Counted from the first letter of the stretch, positions 8,301 through 15,813 are shown. The stretch: 22,407 nucleotides of DNA from UBA1715 sp045599365 (GCA_045599365.1 JAZRVS010000037.1:1-22407); one strand, 5' to 3'. Translations and numbers: made by a program. The notes: generated by a model not told the origin, from the letters alone.

Positions 8301-10201
8301 TCAATACTTTGGTCAAAGCCACTACCAGAAGCGTGTCCAAAGAAAACCATCAAGGAGGTCCCTTCATTCATTAACTTGCGAATTGCTTCAGGTTCGGTTG
8401 TTTCGTACACGTCGGAACTTTCTTTGAAAAATGAGGTAACATTAGCTCCGAAATGTGTTCCACTTAACGTGTTTTCATACACGTTAAGATAATAGCGGAA
8501 TAACGACTGTTCAACGGCTGTTGAACCGCCACCAAACAACATAACATTTTTCATCCATGGAGCCGTTGATTCTGCTTCAAAATCAATGACTTTGTTTAAA
8601 TATATTCGGACATCATTGTCCGTTTCAGCTGCAATACGTCCAATGGCAATGTTTGTTTTAGTAGATTTCCCTTGAGCTGACATTGTATAAAGTAAGTCGC
8701 TTGATGGATTCCCCATAGAAGGAATCAATGTACGCGCATACATTTCTTCGTTGTTTCGGAACGATGTTACATGAAATCCCTTTCCAATCAAAAAAATATG
8801 GTCTGGCTTTACACTCCATTTTTCGGTTGCATATTTTATAAATGCTTGAATTGCAACAGGATGCTTGCGTACACCATACGCGAATTGGTTGTATAATTCG
8901 TCAATATCAATCAATACAACTTTTTTGCCTGTTGATGTTCGATAGAGAGCATAACGATTGGCTTGTGTCCATAATTTTTTTTCGGTAATAATGATGTAAT
9001 CGCCTTGATGAGATTCATCGGTAATATCAAAAAATTCTGTCGGAGAACTTGAATTTTTTGTTCGTATTGGAGTGATTTCCGTCACTCGCGATAGAGCATT
9101 TTGAGAAATAAGAATACACGATAACTCTTTGTGGTTGTTCGGAATAAGAACTTTTATTTTTCCATTGTCAATAGTTGTTAGAATACGTTTTTGTATTTCT
9201 GGACAATACAAAATTGGAGCCGCGCTACCAGCATTAAAATTCGTGATTTCTAAAAAAATATAATCGCCTTTTTCTACAAAAGGGAGTGTGAATTTGAATC
9301 GATTTTGATTGCTAAAACTTAACTTGCAGGGATACGTAATCTCTATGTAAGAGACACTATTTTTGTCTGCTGTTTTGTCGCCTCCCATGCTTTGAAATTT
9401 CAAAATTGAGGTTGGAGATAATGGTGCAGTTGTTTCAAATGTTTTATGTATCGCTGAATAATCATAATATGTTGTATCCCAACGAAATGATTCGTCTGAA
9501 TTTAGCGTAACAATAAGATCATGTTGTGTTTCGGAAAAACCACCAATACCAAAAGAAATTTTTGAAGAAACTCCAGCATCAACATAATTTGCGGTAATTA
9601 TACCTTTTTCGGTACTTCCTCCCATATCAAAATAATTGTCGCACCAACCTTCAGCAGGCAAAATGTATGGCGAAGCTTTTGTTTCGTTGAATGTGGAAGA
9701 ATAGTTTGCACGAACTGTTTTCAAACAATAAGCTAAAGAAGTGTAATCAGCATAGTTTGTCGTTCTTGTAGTATCGTATCGTGGACTTTCAAGTGTGTTT
9801 GCAATTGTTAGGAAGTATGCTGCAGTGTCGTTATATAAACTTAATGCAGGGTTGAACGGCTCGCCTGAATAGTAAATGTCTTTGTCAAGAAAACCATTAT
9901 TTCCTCCTTCTGCATAAAATTCAAAATAATCCGTGGCACGAAATATTCCATCAGACTGTGCCGACATAAAAATTGGTAAAATTTTTCCGTTGTGAATTAT
10001 TTGCAAATTTCTATGGTCAAAATCTCCAACAGAAATACCATTGCTTACCAAATCAGCATACGTAACCTTGTAAACACCTTCACTTGTAATGGGAATACGA
10101 TAGTATTTTTGAGAATAGTTTATCCAAGAGTTATTGTATTGTCCGTAAACAATCGAACAACACAACAAAAGAAATGTTACTATCAAACAATTCCTTTTCA
10201 T
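5318..10201 (-). CDS. porU2: Type IX secretion system sortase PorU, long form (PorU2-like, C25 peptidase)
   Basis: From the chosen start this is a 1627-residue exported protein. A signal peptide covers residues 1-20 (MKRNCLIVTF onward, probable cut after VYG). The C25 (gingipain-type) peptidase domain lies at about 397-752. The probable catalytic dyad is H623 in MVFFGHASGSG and C653 in VANSCYSGD, and both are present. A CARDB-like Ig segment follows (PDLAVDE... with IKNNG), then further beta-rich modules, and a T9SS-type C-terminal domain over the last ~100 residues (YNYPNPCSDFTTFRF... GNGLYFYQLE). PorU removes the C-terminal signal of T9SS cargo at the cell surface and links cargo to A-type LPS. 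This protein is longer than P. gingivalis PorU (about 1160), hence the long-form call. The open frame extends 48 codons further upstream, but that would bury the signal peptide. Four glycan genes follow directly. Confidence 0.88.
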   Translation of the reverse strand: MKRNCLIVTFLLLCCSIVYGQYNNSWINYSQKYYRIPITSEGVYKVTYADLVSNGISVGDFDHRNLQIIHNGKILPIFMSAQSDGIFRATDYFEFYAEGGNNGFLDKDIYYSGEPFNPALSLYNDTAAYFLTIANTLESPRYDTTRTTNYADYTSLAYCLKTVRANYSSTFNETKASPYILPAEGWCDNYFDMGGSTEKGIITANYVDAGVSSKISFGIGGFSETQHDLIVTLNSDESFRWDTTYYDYSAIHKTFETTAPLSPTSILKFQSMGGDKTADKNSVSYIEITYPCKLSFSNQNRFKFTLPFVEKGDYIFLEITNFNAGSAAPILYCPEIQKRILTTIDNGKIKVLIPNNHKELSCILISQNALSRVTEITPIRTKNSSSPTEFFDITDESHQGDYIIITEKKLWTQANRYALYRTSTGKKVVLIDIDELYNQFAYGVRKHPVAIQAFIKYATEKWSVKPDHIFLIGKGFHVTSFRNNEEMYARTLIPSMGNPSSDLLYTMSAQGKSTKTNIAIGRIAAETDNDVRIYLNKVIDFEAESTAPWMKNVMLFGGGSTAVEQSLFRYYLNVYENTLSGTHFGANVTSFFKESSDVYETTEPEAIRKLMNEGTSLMVFFGHASGSGFDQSIDHPSLFDNQGKYPLIVANSCYSGDIFADNDYNVSKMWTFIENRGSIGFLANVDVGIPSYLNMFSSTLMRNIAYSNYGESIGTCVANTMTNLSGRSIIYEDLYDGITGFTLQGDPAVKLHPYDYPDLAVDESSISFSPPMITTDLENIILNLAIKNNGRAISDSYSLKITLTNSVGESFDIDTTINGAYCNENHSFTIDMKNFNSGEYTISVVVDPQNAIVELSEENNIAQVSFFVSARDILPIYPQEYAIIPSDTVTLIASAIDPFNTPHSVIFEIDTTETFNSSLKRSAEIPLQNSAIAKWKPDMNFIENVTYFWRITSTDSIKWNESSFTYEPNKTGWAQIHKHQFINNELHYLEYNDSEKKYSFMTVPHEVSLQTRGNCSTEKEYFECLYVQDATLRENSGFPLSSPALHIIVLDSTTLDSWLSSRAPYGQRNYPSANGRVRYHLAFTANDATAQKKLAKFLLDTVPAGNYIMCYSFKNPYCQSWDISLKNAMDSLGFTAYKTAPDNYPYIFFTKKGDKSSCEEVVGESPNDLIRFNKVLYAKHDEGFILTPTIGPSSHYERIEWESKKQNEDYAYLTLYAVSAEKEMYAYQNVFASSRDGLDTLINTNNFPYLKLDCYMKDPERTPIDLNYWKVYYTPAIEFAVSPEYAFSFYNDTIQQGDTIQVTSSILNVSSTTSDSVLVLYEIRNEQNELIVNQYKWLKNVNGFSYLVDDQFFSTDNMYGTYSLKIEYNPIDPETGVYGQPELNHFNNTIYHTFMVTADETAPIIDVQLDSRHLIDGDNVSATPEIQITLFDENPFYSVADTSLFTIYIKNTVTKEILQYHFADSSLFLVTDDENINLSRIIFRPTFTDAGIYELHVQAKDASGNKTAAQEYIIQFKVDFTQTVSILYNYPNPCSDFTTFRFILSGSETPKNVKIQISDIQGHQVCEIPVPNVHIGTNDFDVYWNERLGNGLYFYQLEFEDQTSWGQIKMKQTTALNKKTGKLLIQR

Positions 10202-10303
10202 TGTAACACAAATGACATATTTAGATTTCTCCACGAAAATACAATTTTTTACTTGATTTGGGCGATTTATTGACGTTTTGTTTTTATTATTGTATGAGAT
10301 TTT

Positions 10304-10328
10304 CTTCGTGATAATATTTTCAACGAAG
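10304..10328. promoter_or_regulatory. Inverted repeat in the porU2/exonuclease III divergent gap
   Basis: CTTCGT at 10304-10309 is matched by ACGAAG at 10323-10328 around a 13-nt AT-rich spacer. It sits between two divergent starts (10201 minus and 10366 plus). It could be an operator or a short mRNA hairpin. I could not find a convincing TTTG/TAnnTTTG promoter pair for either gene in this gap, so the assignment is weak. Confidence 0.25.
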
Positions 10329-10365
10329 TGAGGAGTTTTATTCAATGAAGTAAAGAATAAGTATT

Positions 10366-11127
10366 ATGAAACTAATTTCCTATAATGTGAATGGCATTCG
10401 CGCGGCAATAGCAAAAGGTTTTGAGGAATGGCTTGAGGTGGAACAACCAGACATAATTCATATTCAAGAAACTAAGGCTTTGCAAGAGCAAGTGAATGTT
10501 GACATGTTGAGAATGTTTGGCTACGAAATTTATTGGTTCGCTGCAGAAAAAAAAGGATATAGTGGAGTCGCTACGTTTACCAAACGTACTCCTCAAAATG
10601 TGATAAAAGGTATTGGAAATAATTTTTTTGATGCAGAAGGAAGATTCCTTCGACTTGATTTTGAGGATTTTACATTGATAAATTCGTATTTCCCTTCGGG
10701 AACGTCTGGTGATGTGAGACAAGAGAAAAAAGAAGAATATTTAGAATTGGTTCTCAAGTATACCAATGAGTTACGTAAAACGCATCCAAATATTATTGTT
10801 TCTGGCGATTACAATATTTGTCATAAACCAATAGATATTAATCATCCAGAGAAGCACGAGGATATGTCTGGTTTTTTGCCAAACGAACGAGAATGGATGG
10901 ATAGATTCGTGGCAAGCGGTTTTGTCGATAGTTTCCGACAATTCAATACACTGCCAGAGCAATATTCATGGTGGAGCTATCGTGGCGGTTGTAAACCTAA
11001 AAATTTAGGCTGGCGTATTGATTATCACATGGTTAGTACACCATTAGCATCGCATTTGTCAAATGCGTGGATAATTCCAGAATTGAATTTCTCTGACCAT
11101 TGCCCTGTGGTTGTTGAGTTAGAATAA
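10366..11127 (+). CDS. xth: Exodeoxyribonuclease III (AP endonuclease)
   Basis: This 253-residue protein covers a complete EEP-fold nuclease of usual family length. Conserved residues are visible in order: N7 in SYNVNGIRA, E35 in IQETK, YSGVATFTK, Y108 in NSYFP, D148 and N150 in SGDYNICH, SWWSYRGG, D219 in WRIDYH, and D244-H245 in FSDHCPVV. The enzyme cuts the DNA backbone 5' of abasic sites and removes 3' blocking groups or nucleotides in base-excision repair in the cytoplasm. It stands alone on the plus strand, divergent from the PorU-like gene and convergent with the acetolactate decarboxylase gene. The stop is followed by a non-coding gap with inverted repeats rather than a GC-rich terminator. 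xth is the usual symbol; exoA is used in some genomes. Confidence 0.96.
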   Translation: MKLISYNVNGIRAAIAKGFEEWLEVEQPDIIHIQETKALQEQVNVDMLRMFGYEIYWFAAEKKGYSGVATFTKRTPQNVIKGIGNNFFDAEGRFLRLDFEDFTLINSYFPSGTSGDVRQEKKEEYLELVLKYTNELRKTHPNIIVSGDYNICHKPIDINHPEKHEDMSGFLPNEREWMDRFVASGFVDSFRQFNTLPEQYSWWSYRGGCKPKNLGWRIDYHMVSTPLASHLSNAWIIPELNFSDHCPVVVELE

Positions 11128-11424
11128 GGAAGTAATATACAAGTTGGCGCCCAGTCATTTGTAATCAGTTCGCATCGGCAATAAGTCTATGAGACAATAA
11201 GACTACAAGTTTTATTTTTTGTGGATTCCGTTTTAATAAAACTTACGCTTGTTGGATTGTATAGTGTAATGGTGTAAATGCCTGAAATAGTTTGACTAAA
11301 ATTCAACTTAATTTAAGTTCAAATCATTTGTTTTTCTTATTTGTAAAGATAGTTTTTTTCGCAATCAGCAGGGGTAAGGTAGTCATTAAGACAATAAAAC
11401 TGACTGCTGATAACTAACAACTTC
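11128..11424. other. Convergent intergenic gap with three perfect inverted repeats
   Basis: No gene is seen between the stops of exonuclease III (plus) and acetolactate decarboxylase (minus). The gap holds AAGTTTTATT (11207-11216) with AATAAAACTT (11235-11244); AACTTAA-T-TTAAGTT (11305-11319); and ATCAGCAG (11364-11371) with CTGCTGAT (11404-11411). Inside the last one, AGTCA (11381-11385) pairs with TGACT (11401-11405). These may form terminator-like hairpins for both converging transcripts, although none has a GC-rich stem directly followed by a T run. Confidence 0.5.
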
Positions 11425-12183
11425 TTACGGCAAAATCATTTGAAATTCGTTGGTGTAGTCAAGAATGCATTGAGAGGCTTGTTGCAATGTGTACGAAATT
11501 ACGTGTCCACCTTTTGATTTGTCGTTTGAAATAAAGTGGAAATGCCAACCCGTTGCATTCAATTTTTCCATTGTTTGGGGGAAATACATGGCAGTGAGTA
11601 CTCCCGAAATATTTTTGTAAGTGAATTGTCGTTCATCTGTCGCTAAAACTTCGGCTAATGGCTTATATGGCTTCTCGTTTTGTGCTAATTCACTGCGTAC
11701 AAGCATATTTGAAAATGTTCCATCTATACGAACTAAACACATTTTATCTTGGAAGTTTTTTTCTTCCAACTTTGTGTTTAAAAATGATTCAATGTCTTCA
11801 CCATTCATATCTTCGTCAAGATCTACTTGTTCATCATTGTCGAAATACGAAATGTTTGCAAATGGAATCAATTCATTGTCGTCTGCGATTATTACGCTAC
11901 CGTCTCCTAATGCTTGATATACAACGCCATCAAGCACAATCATTTCTCCATTGATTTTGTCAAATGTTCCGAGACCAAAATCGCCATAATTTTTTAAACT
12001 TGAAATAGGATAAACGCCATCATAGTTCCCATCAAGAAGTGATTGCAAATGTGCGACTTGAAATATTACATCGCGAGACGACTCTGGTTTTGTCGCAGAA
12101 TCGTCTTCTTTGTCGCAAGATACAAAACAACACGTTGATAGTGTAATAAGAGAAATTATCAATGGGAAAAGGTATTTTTTCAT
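11425..12183 (-). CDS. budA: Acetolactate decarboxylase with lipoprotein signal
   Basis: This 252-residue protein matches alpha-acetolactate decarboxylase along its length after residue 38. Conserved blocks are LLDGNYDGVYPISSL, YGDFGLGTFDKINGEMIVLDG (E80), YQALGDGS, VRIDGTFSNM, and the zinc ligands in GWHFHFISNDKSKGGH (H214, H216, H227). The enzyme converts 2-acetolactate to acetoin and CO2. The N-terminus is a lipoprotein signal: a basic MKK, a hydrophobic core, and FVSC with Cys23 as the lipidation site. CDKEDD after the cleavage site resembles the acidic surface-export signal described for Bacteroidota lipoproteins, so the protein may sit on the outer face of the outer membrane. The gene starts 2 nt after a LeuA-family gene. 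Acetolactate is the intermediate shared with valine and leucine synthesis, so the pairing makes metabolic sense but the location is odd. Confidence 0.88.
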   Translation of the reverse strand: MKKYLFPLIISLITLSTCCFVSCDKEDDSATKPESSRDVIFQVAHLQSLLDGNYDGVYPISSLKNYGDFGLGTFDKINGEMIVLDGVVYQALGDGSVIIADDNELIPFANISYFDNDEQVDLDEDMNGEDIESFLNTKLEEKNFQDKMCLVRIDGTFSNMLVRSELAQNEKPYKPLAEVLATDERQFTYKNISGVLTAMYFPQTMEKLNATGWHFHFISNDKSKGGHVISYTLQQASQCILDYTNEFQMILP

Positions 12184-12185
12184 AT

Positions 12186-13700
12186 CTAATTAAGTTCTAT
12201 AATGTTTAACATTTTGAGCGTTGCTTTTATTGCTGCAGTTGTTTGGTCAGGATCCAACCCTCTTGTTTTAAACGAACGTGTGCCGTCGTTCCATGTAATA
12301 ACTGTTTCAACCAACGCATCAGTTTTTCCGCCTGGAGGAATAGTTACAACGTAGTCTTCTAATTTTGGAATTTCTACATTTCGTTGCTCGTAAATTTTGT
12401 GAAGAGCTTTCATCAAGGCATTGTATTGACCATCTCCAGACGATGTTTGCTCGTAATGTACCCCTCCAATTTTGAGAGAAATTGTTGCAACTGGCTTCAA
12501 CCCAAGAACATTACAAACGTAATAGTTTTCTATAACAACTTTTTTCTCAATTTTTTTATTCTCAATGACTTCACGTGCAATAAAGTATAAATCTTCTGTT
12601 GTTATTGTTTCTTTTCTGTCACCTAATTCAACAACTCGTTTTGTAATTAATTTTTTTACTTCTGGTTCTAATTCAAGTCCTAATTCTTGTAGGTTTTTCT
12701 CAATGTTCGCTTTTCCTGATGTTTTTCCCAATGCATATTTGCGAACACGACCAAATCGTTCTGGCATTAAATCGTTGCAATATAAGTCGCCTTTTTTGTC
12801 CCCATCGGCATGGACACCTGCCGTTTGCGTAAAAACATTTTCTCCAATGATAGGCATATTCGATGCAACGCGAATACCAGAAATTGTTTCAACAATTTTG
12901 CTGATTTTATTTAACGACATTTCGTTTACAGTCGTTTTCATTTTTAGGTGGTCGTGAATACATGGTACGATAGTCGATAATGGCGTATTACCAGCTCGTT
13001 CTCCTAAACCATTTACAGATGTGTGAATTCCATTAAACCCAGCCGTAACTGCTGCTGTGGAATTTGCAACTGCCAATCCATAATCATTGTGTCCGTGAAA
13101 ATCGAAATGAAGATGTGGATAGCGTTGACGAATTTCTTTACAATATTTGTATGTTTCTTTTGGATATAAAATTCCTAAAGTGTCGGGCAACATGAATCGT
13201 TTGATAGATGTATTTGCAAGATTGTCAAGCATATAAAATACATAGTCTTGAGAATGTCGCATTCCATTTGACCAATCTTCCAAATAGACGTTCACGTTAA
13301 TGCCGAATTTTTCTGCATAAGAAATGCTCTCTTTGATATCGGCAATATGTTCATCTGGTGATTTTTTGAGCTGCCCCTCAAGTTGTCGTAATGAACCTTT
13401 ACAAAGCAAATTGATACATTTACCTCCGACTTGGTTTACCCAATCTATTGAAATATGGTTGTCAATAAAACCGAGAATTTCAATTTGGTCTATGTAATTT
13501 GCTTCTTTTGCCCATTGCAAAATTTTTGACGCACAATCAAATTCTCCTTCTGAAACACGAGCCGATGCAATTTCAACTCGATTCACCTTAACATCGCACA
13601 ATAAATGCTTCGCTATCGACAATTTTTCTTTGTCGGTAAATGCAACACCATTCGTTTGTTCTCCGTCTCGTAGGGTTGTATCAATTATTTCGACACACAT
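12186..13700 (-). CDS. LeuA-family acyltransferase: 2-isopropylmalate/(R)-citramalate synthase
   Basis: This 504-residue protein has an N-terminal HMGL-like TIM barrel (about 3-275) and a C-terminal LeuA allosteric/dimerisation domain (about 385-504). Seen in the barrel are the DTTLRDGEQ signature at 7-15 (R11, D12), the metal-binding HGH pair (H202, H204) in FDFHGHNDYG, and GLGERAGN at 231-238. The C-terminal domain has VATISLKIGG and SSGDGQYNALMKAL. The family condenses acetyl-CoA with a 2-oxo acid in leucine (isopropylmalate) or isoleucine (citramalate) synthesis, and the C-terminal domain usually senses the end product. The sequence does not let me choose the substrate. Bacteroidota carry a second LeuA-like gene of this type, so a citramalate or related role is possible. 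It is divergent from threonine synthase and leads into the acetolactate decarboxylase gene. No leader peptide or T-box is evident. Confidence 0.88.
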   Translation of the reverse strand: MCVEIIDTTLRDGEQTNGVAFTDKEKLSIAKHLLCDVKVNRVEIASARVSEGEFDCASKILQWAKEANYIDQIEILGFIDNHISIDWVNQVGGKCINLLCKGSLRQLEGQLKKSPDEHIADIKESISYAEKFGINVNVYLEDWSNGMRHSQDYVFYMLDNLANTSIKRFMLPDTLGILYPKETYKYCKEIRQRYPHLHFDFHGHNDYGLAVANSTAAVTAGFNGIHTSVNGLGERAGNTPLSTIVPCIHDHLKMKTTVNEMSLNKISKIVETISGIRVASNMPIIGENVFTQTAGVHADGDKKGDLYCNDLMPERFGRVRKYALGKTSGKANIEKNLQELGLELEPEVKKLITKRVVELGDRKETITTEDLYFIAREVIENKKIEKKVVIENYYVCNVLGLKPVATISLKIGGVHYEQTSSGDGQYNALMKALHKIYEQRNVEIPKLEDYVVTIPPGGKTDALVETVITWNDGTRSFKTRGLDPDQTTAAIKATLKMLNIIELN

Positions 13701-13744
13701 ATCATATAAATTTGTCGCGAAATTACACTTTTATCTTAAATAGA

Positions 13745-13776
13745 TTGAATGGATTTTTAATAAATCGTTACTTTTG
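13745..13776 (+). promoter_or_regulatory. Bacteroidota-type promoter for threonine synthase
   Basis: TTG at 13745-13747 (-33 element) and TACTTTTG at 13769-13776 (-7, fits TAnnTTTG) are 21 nt apart. The box ends 15 nt before the ATG at 13792, leaving a very short leader. The spacing is at the long end of the usual range. Confidence 0.55.
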
Positions 13777-13791
13777 CAAAAAGATTTCACA

Positions 13792-15171
13792 ATGACACAG
13801 ATAAAATATTTCTCTACAAATCATCAAGCAAATGAGGTTACTTTTGGCGAGGCTCTTTTAAAAGGTTTAGCACCAGATAAAGGCTTGTTTATGCCTAATA
13901 CAATTCCAACATTTTCTGTTGACGAATTGAATGCATTGAAAGGTAAAGAGTATTACGAAATTGCAGCTGAGGTTTTTTCAAAGTTTTTGGGTGATGAGGT
14001 TCCAATGAATGATTTGTTGGCAATGACAAAAGATGCTTACAATTATTCTGTTCCTTTGGAGAAAGTGGTTGATAGAAAATATGTTATGCGTCTTGATCAA
14101 GGTCCTACGGCTTCGTTCAAGGATTTTGCTGGAAGAATGATGGGACGTATGATGCAGTATTTTTTAAAACGTCAGAATGTGAATAAACTTATTCTTACTG
14201 CTACTTCAGGGGATACTGGTAGTGCTATGGCTCACGCTTTCTATGGATTAAATAACATAAATATTGCGGTTCTTTTCCCAGAAAAGGAGGTGAGTGAACG
14301 TCAACGAAAACAAATGACTACATTGCAAAAAAATGTACAAATAATTGCAATCGATGGTAAGTTTGATGATGCTCAAGCTATGGTTAAACAAGCATTTTCT
14401 GATCCTGATTTGGAGTGCTTGAATTTTACGAGTGCAAATTCAATAAATATTGGCCGTCTAATACCTCAAATAGTATATTACATTTATTCATATACTCAAC
14501 TTCGTAAACAAGATTCTAACGAGTTAGAAAATGTGATTTTTTGTATCCCTTCTGGAAATTTCGGTGATATGATGGGGTGCGTGCTGGCAATGAAAATGGG
14601 ACTTCCAGTTAAGCGAATTCTTGTAGCAACAAATGAAAACGATGAGTTTGAAAAGTTAATGAAAACTCATACGTACAATAAAATTGAACCATCAAAGAAT
14701 TGTTTGTCAAGTGCTATGAATGTCGGTCATCCAAGCAATTTGGCTCGTTTGATTGAGTTATATGGCGGAAATATGGACGAAAAGGGAAATATTTTGATGG
14801 CTCCAAATTTTGATGAAATGGACAAGATTTTCGTTGCTCAAAGTGTTACTGATACGGAAACGCGAGAAACTATAAAACAAGCGTGGAATTCATATCGTGT
14901 GATGTTGGAACCCCATGGCGCTGTTGGATGGAAGTGTGTAGAAGATTTTGTTGTAAATGAAAATGTTGACAAAAATCAATTGTTGATTTCTTTGGAAACG
15001 GCTCATCCTGCAAAATTCCCTGCTGCCATTATTGACGCAATAGGCGTTGACCCAGAATTACCAGAAAGTTTGAGTGGTTTGGAAGGAAAACCAGAATTCT
15101 TTGACAAAATTGATGGTAACTATCCATCATTTAAAGAATATCTTGACAAAAAATACGGATGGAGAAAATAA
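13792..15171 (+). CDS. thrC: Threonine synthase
   Basis: This 459-residue PLP enzyme converts O-phosphohomoserine to threonine in the cytoplasm. The N-terminal block (MTQIKYFSTN... FGEALLKGLAPDKGLFMP) and the PLP-lysine motif LDQGPTASFKDFAGRMMGR (K110) are diagnostic. TATSGDTGSAMAHAF, FTSANSINIGR and IPSGNFGDMMG supply the phosphate- and substrate-binding loops. Length is normal for the family. The frame is open further upstream from a TTG at 13774, but that TTG is part of the likely -7 promoter box, so the ATG at 13792 is preferred. The 3' end overlaps ruvC by 13 nt. The divergent neighbour is a LeuA-family enzyme; threonine is the usual precursor of 2-oxobutyrate for isoleucine, so both sides serve linked pathways. 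Confidence 0.97.
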   Translation: MTQIKYFSTNHQANEVTFGEALLKGLAPDKGLFMPNTIPTFSVDELNALKGKEYYEIAAEVFSKFLGDEVPMNDLLAMTKDAYNYSVPLEKVVDRKYVMRLDQGPTASFKDFAGRMMGRMMQYFLKRQNVNKLILTATSGDTGSAMAHAFYGLNNINIAVLFPEKEVSERQRKQMTTLQKNVQIIAIDGKFDDAQAMVKQAFSDPDLECLNFTSANSINIGRLIPQIVYYIYSYTQLRKQDSNELENVIFCIPSGNFGDMMGCVLAMKMGLPVKRILVATNENDEFEKLMKTHTYNKIEPSKNCLSSAMNVGHPSNLARLIELYGGNMDEKGNILMAPNFDEMDKIFVAQSVTDTETRETIKQAWNSYRVMLEPHGAVGWKCVEDFVVNENVDKNQLLISLETAHPAKFPAAIIDAIGVDPELPESLSGLEGKPEFFDKIDGNYPSFKEYLDKKYGWRK

Positions 15172-15752
15172 TTCTTGGTATTGACCCAGGTACAAATATT
15201 ATGGGTTTTGGCGTTATTCGCGTTGATGGTAAAAAACTTTCTGTACTCGAAATTGGTGTCATAGAATTACAAAAACTTAACGATCCGTACGTTAAATTGC
15301 AGAAAATCTATAAAAAACTTACTGAAATCGTTGAGAAATACAGCCCCGATGAAATGGCATTGGAAGCTCCTTTCTATGGAAAAAATGTACAATCAATGCT
15401 CAAATTAGGACGAGCCCAAGGTGTTGCGATGTCGGTTGGCTTGAGTCGAGATATTGTTATTCATGAATATGCTCCTCGAAAAATTAAATTGGCAATAACA
15501 GGAACTGGTGCTGCTTCAAAGGAACAGGTCGCTTCCATTTTGTCGAAAATGTTGCAATACGAAAACGACCAAAAATACCTTGATGCAACAGATGCGTTGG
15601 CTGTCGCAGTTTGTCATTATTATGAAACGAGTAAACCTATTATCCCAACAGACAATAAAAAACAAAAATCAATAAAGACAACGAAAAGTTCTCAGTCGTG
15701 GGCTCAATTTATTGCTCAACATAGTGATAGAGTTGTTGACCCGAAGAAATAG
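15159..15752 (+). CDS. ruvC: Holliday junction endonuclease RuvC
   Basis: This 197-residue protein has the RNase-H-like fold of RuvC with all four acidic catalytic residues recognisable: D9 in ILGIDPGT, E69 in ALEAPFYGKN, and D142 and D145 in LDATDALAVA. SMLKLGRAQGVAM and YAPRKIKLAITGTGAASKEQV are typical family blocks for junction binding. RuvC works with RuvAB to resolve four-way junctions in recombination and repair. It has a lysine- and serine-rich tail of roughly 35 residues after the core, longer than in E. coli. The start codon lies inside the 3' end of thrC (13-nt overlap), so translation is probably coupled. There is no functional link between threonine synthesis and RuvC; the pairing is likely positional. 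Confidence 0.97.
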   Translation: MEKIILGIDPGTNIMGFGVIRVDGKKLSVLEIGVIELQKLNDPYVKLQKIYKKLTEIVEKYSPDEMALEAPFYGKNVQSMLKLGRAQGVAMSVGLSRDIVIHEYAPRKIKLAITGTGAASKEQVASILSKMLQYENDQKYLDATDALAVAVCHYYETSKPIIPTDNKKQKSIKTTKSSQSWAQFIAQHSDRVVDPKK

Positions 15753-15813
15753 ACTAATTGCGAATGGTTGAAGGCCAATTGTATGTAATGGTTTTCAGCC
15801 GTTTTTATTTTGC

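Noticed and set aside
7655..10273. Plus-strand open frames of 70-93 codons opposite the PorU-like gene
   Set aside because: They are shadows of a long real gene, with no start context, no domain-like pattern and skewed composition.
10304..10328. A mobile-element end next to the PorU-like gene
   Set aside because: Six-base arms with no target duplication or transposase nearby are better explained as chance or a regulatory dyad.
10202..10345. A 48-codon N-terminal extension of the PorU-like protein
   Set aside because: It would place a polar, lysine-rich stretch before a clear signal peptide (MKRNCLIVTF...). The internal ATG at 10201 gives a normal exported protein.
11621..12957. Plus-strand open frames opposite acetolactate decarboxylase and the LeuA-like gene
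   Set aside because: They lie antisense to strongly conserved enzymes and show no recognisable features.
13774..13791. Upstream TTG start for threonine synthase
   Set aside because: The TTG is part of a likely TACTTTTG promoter box, and the ATG at 13792 gives the usual N-terminus of the family.
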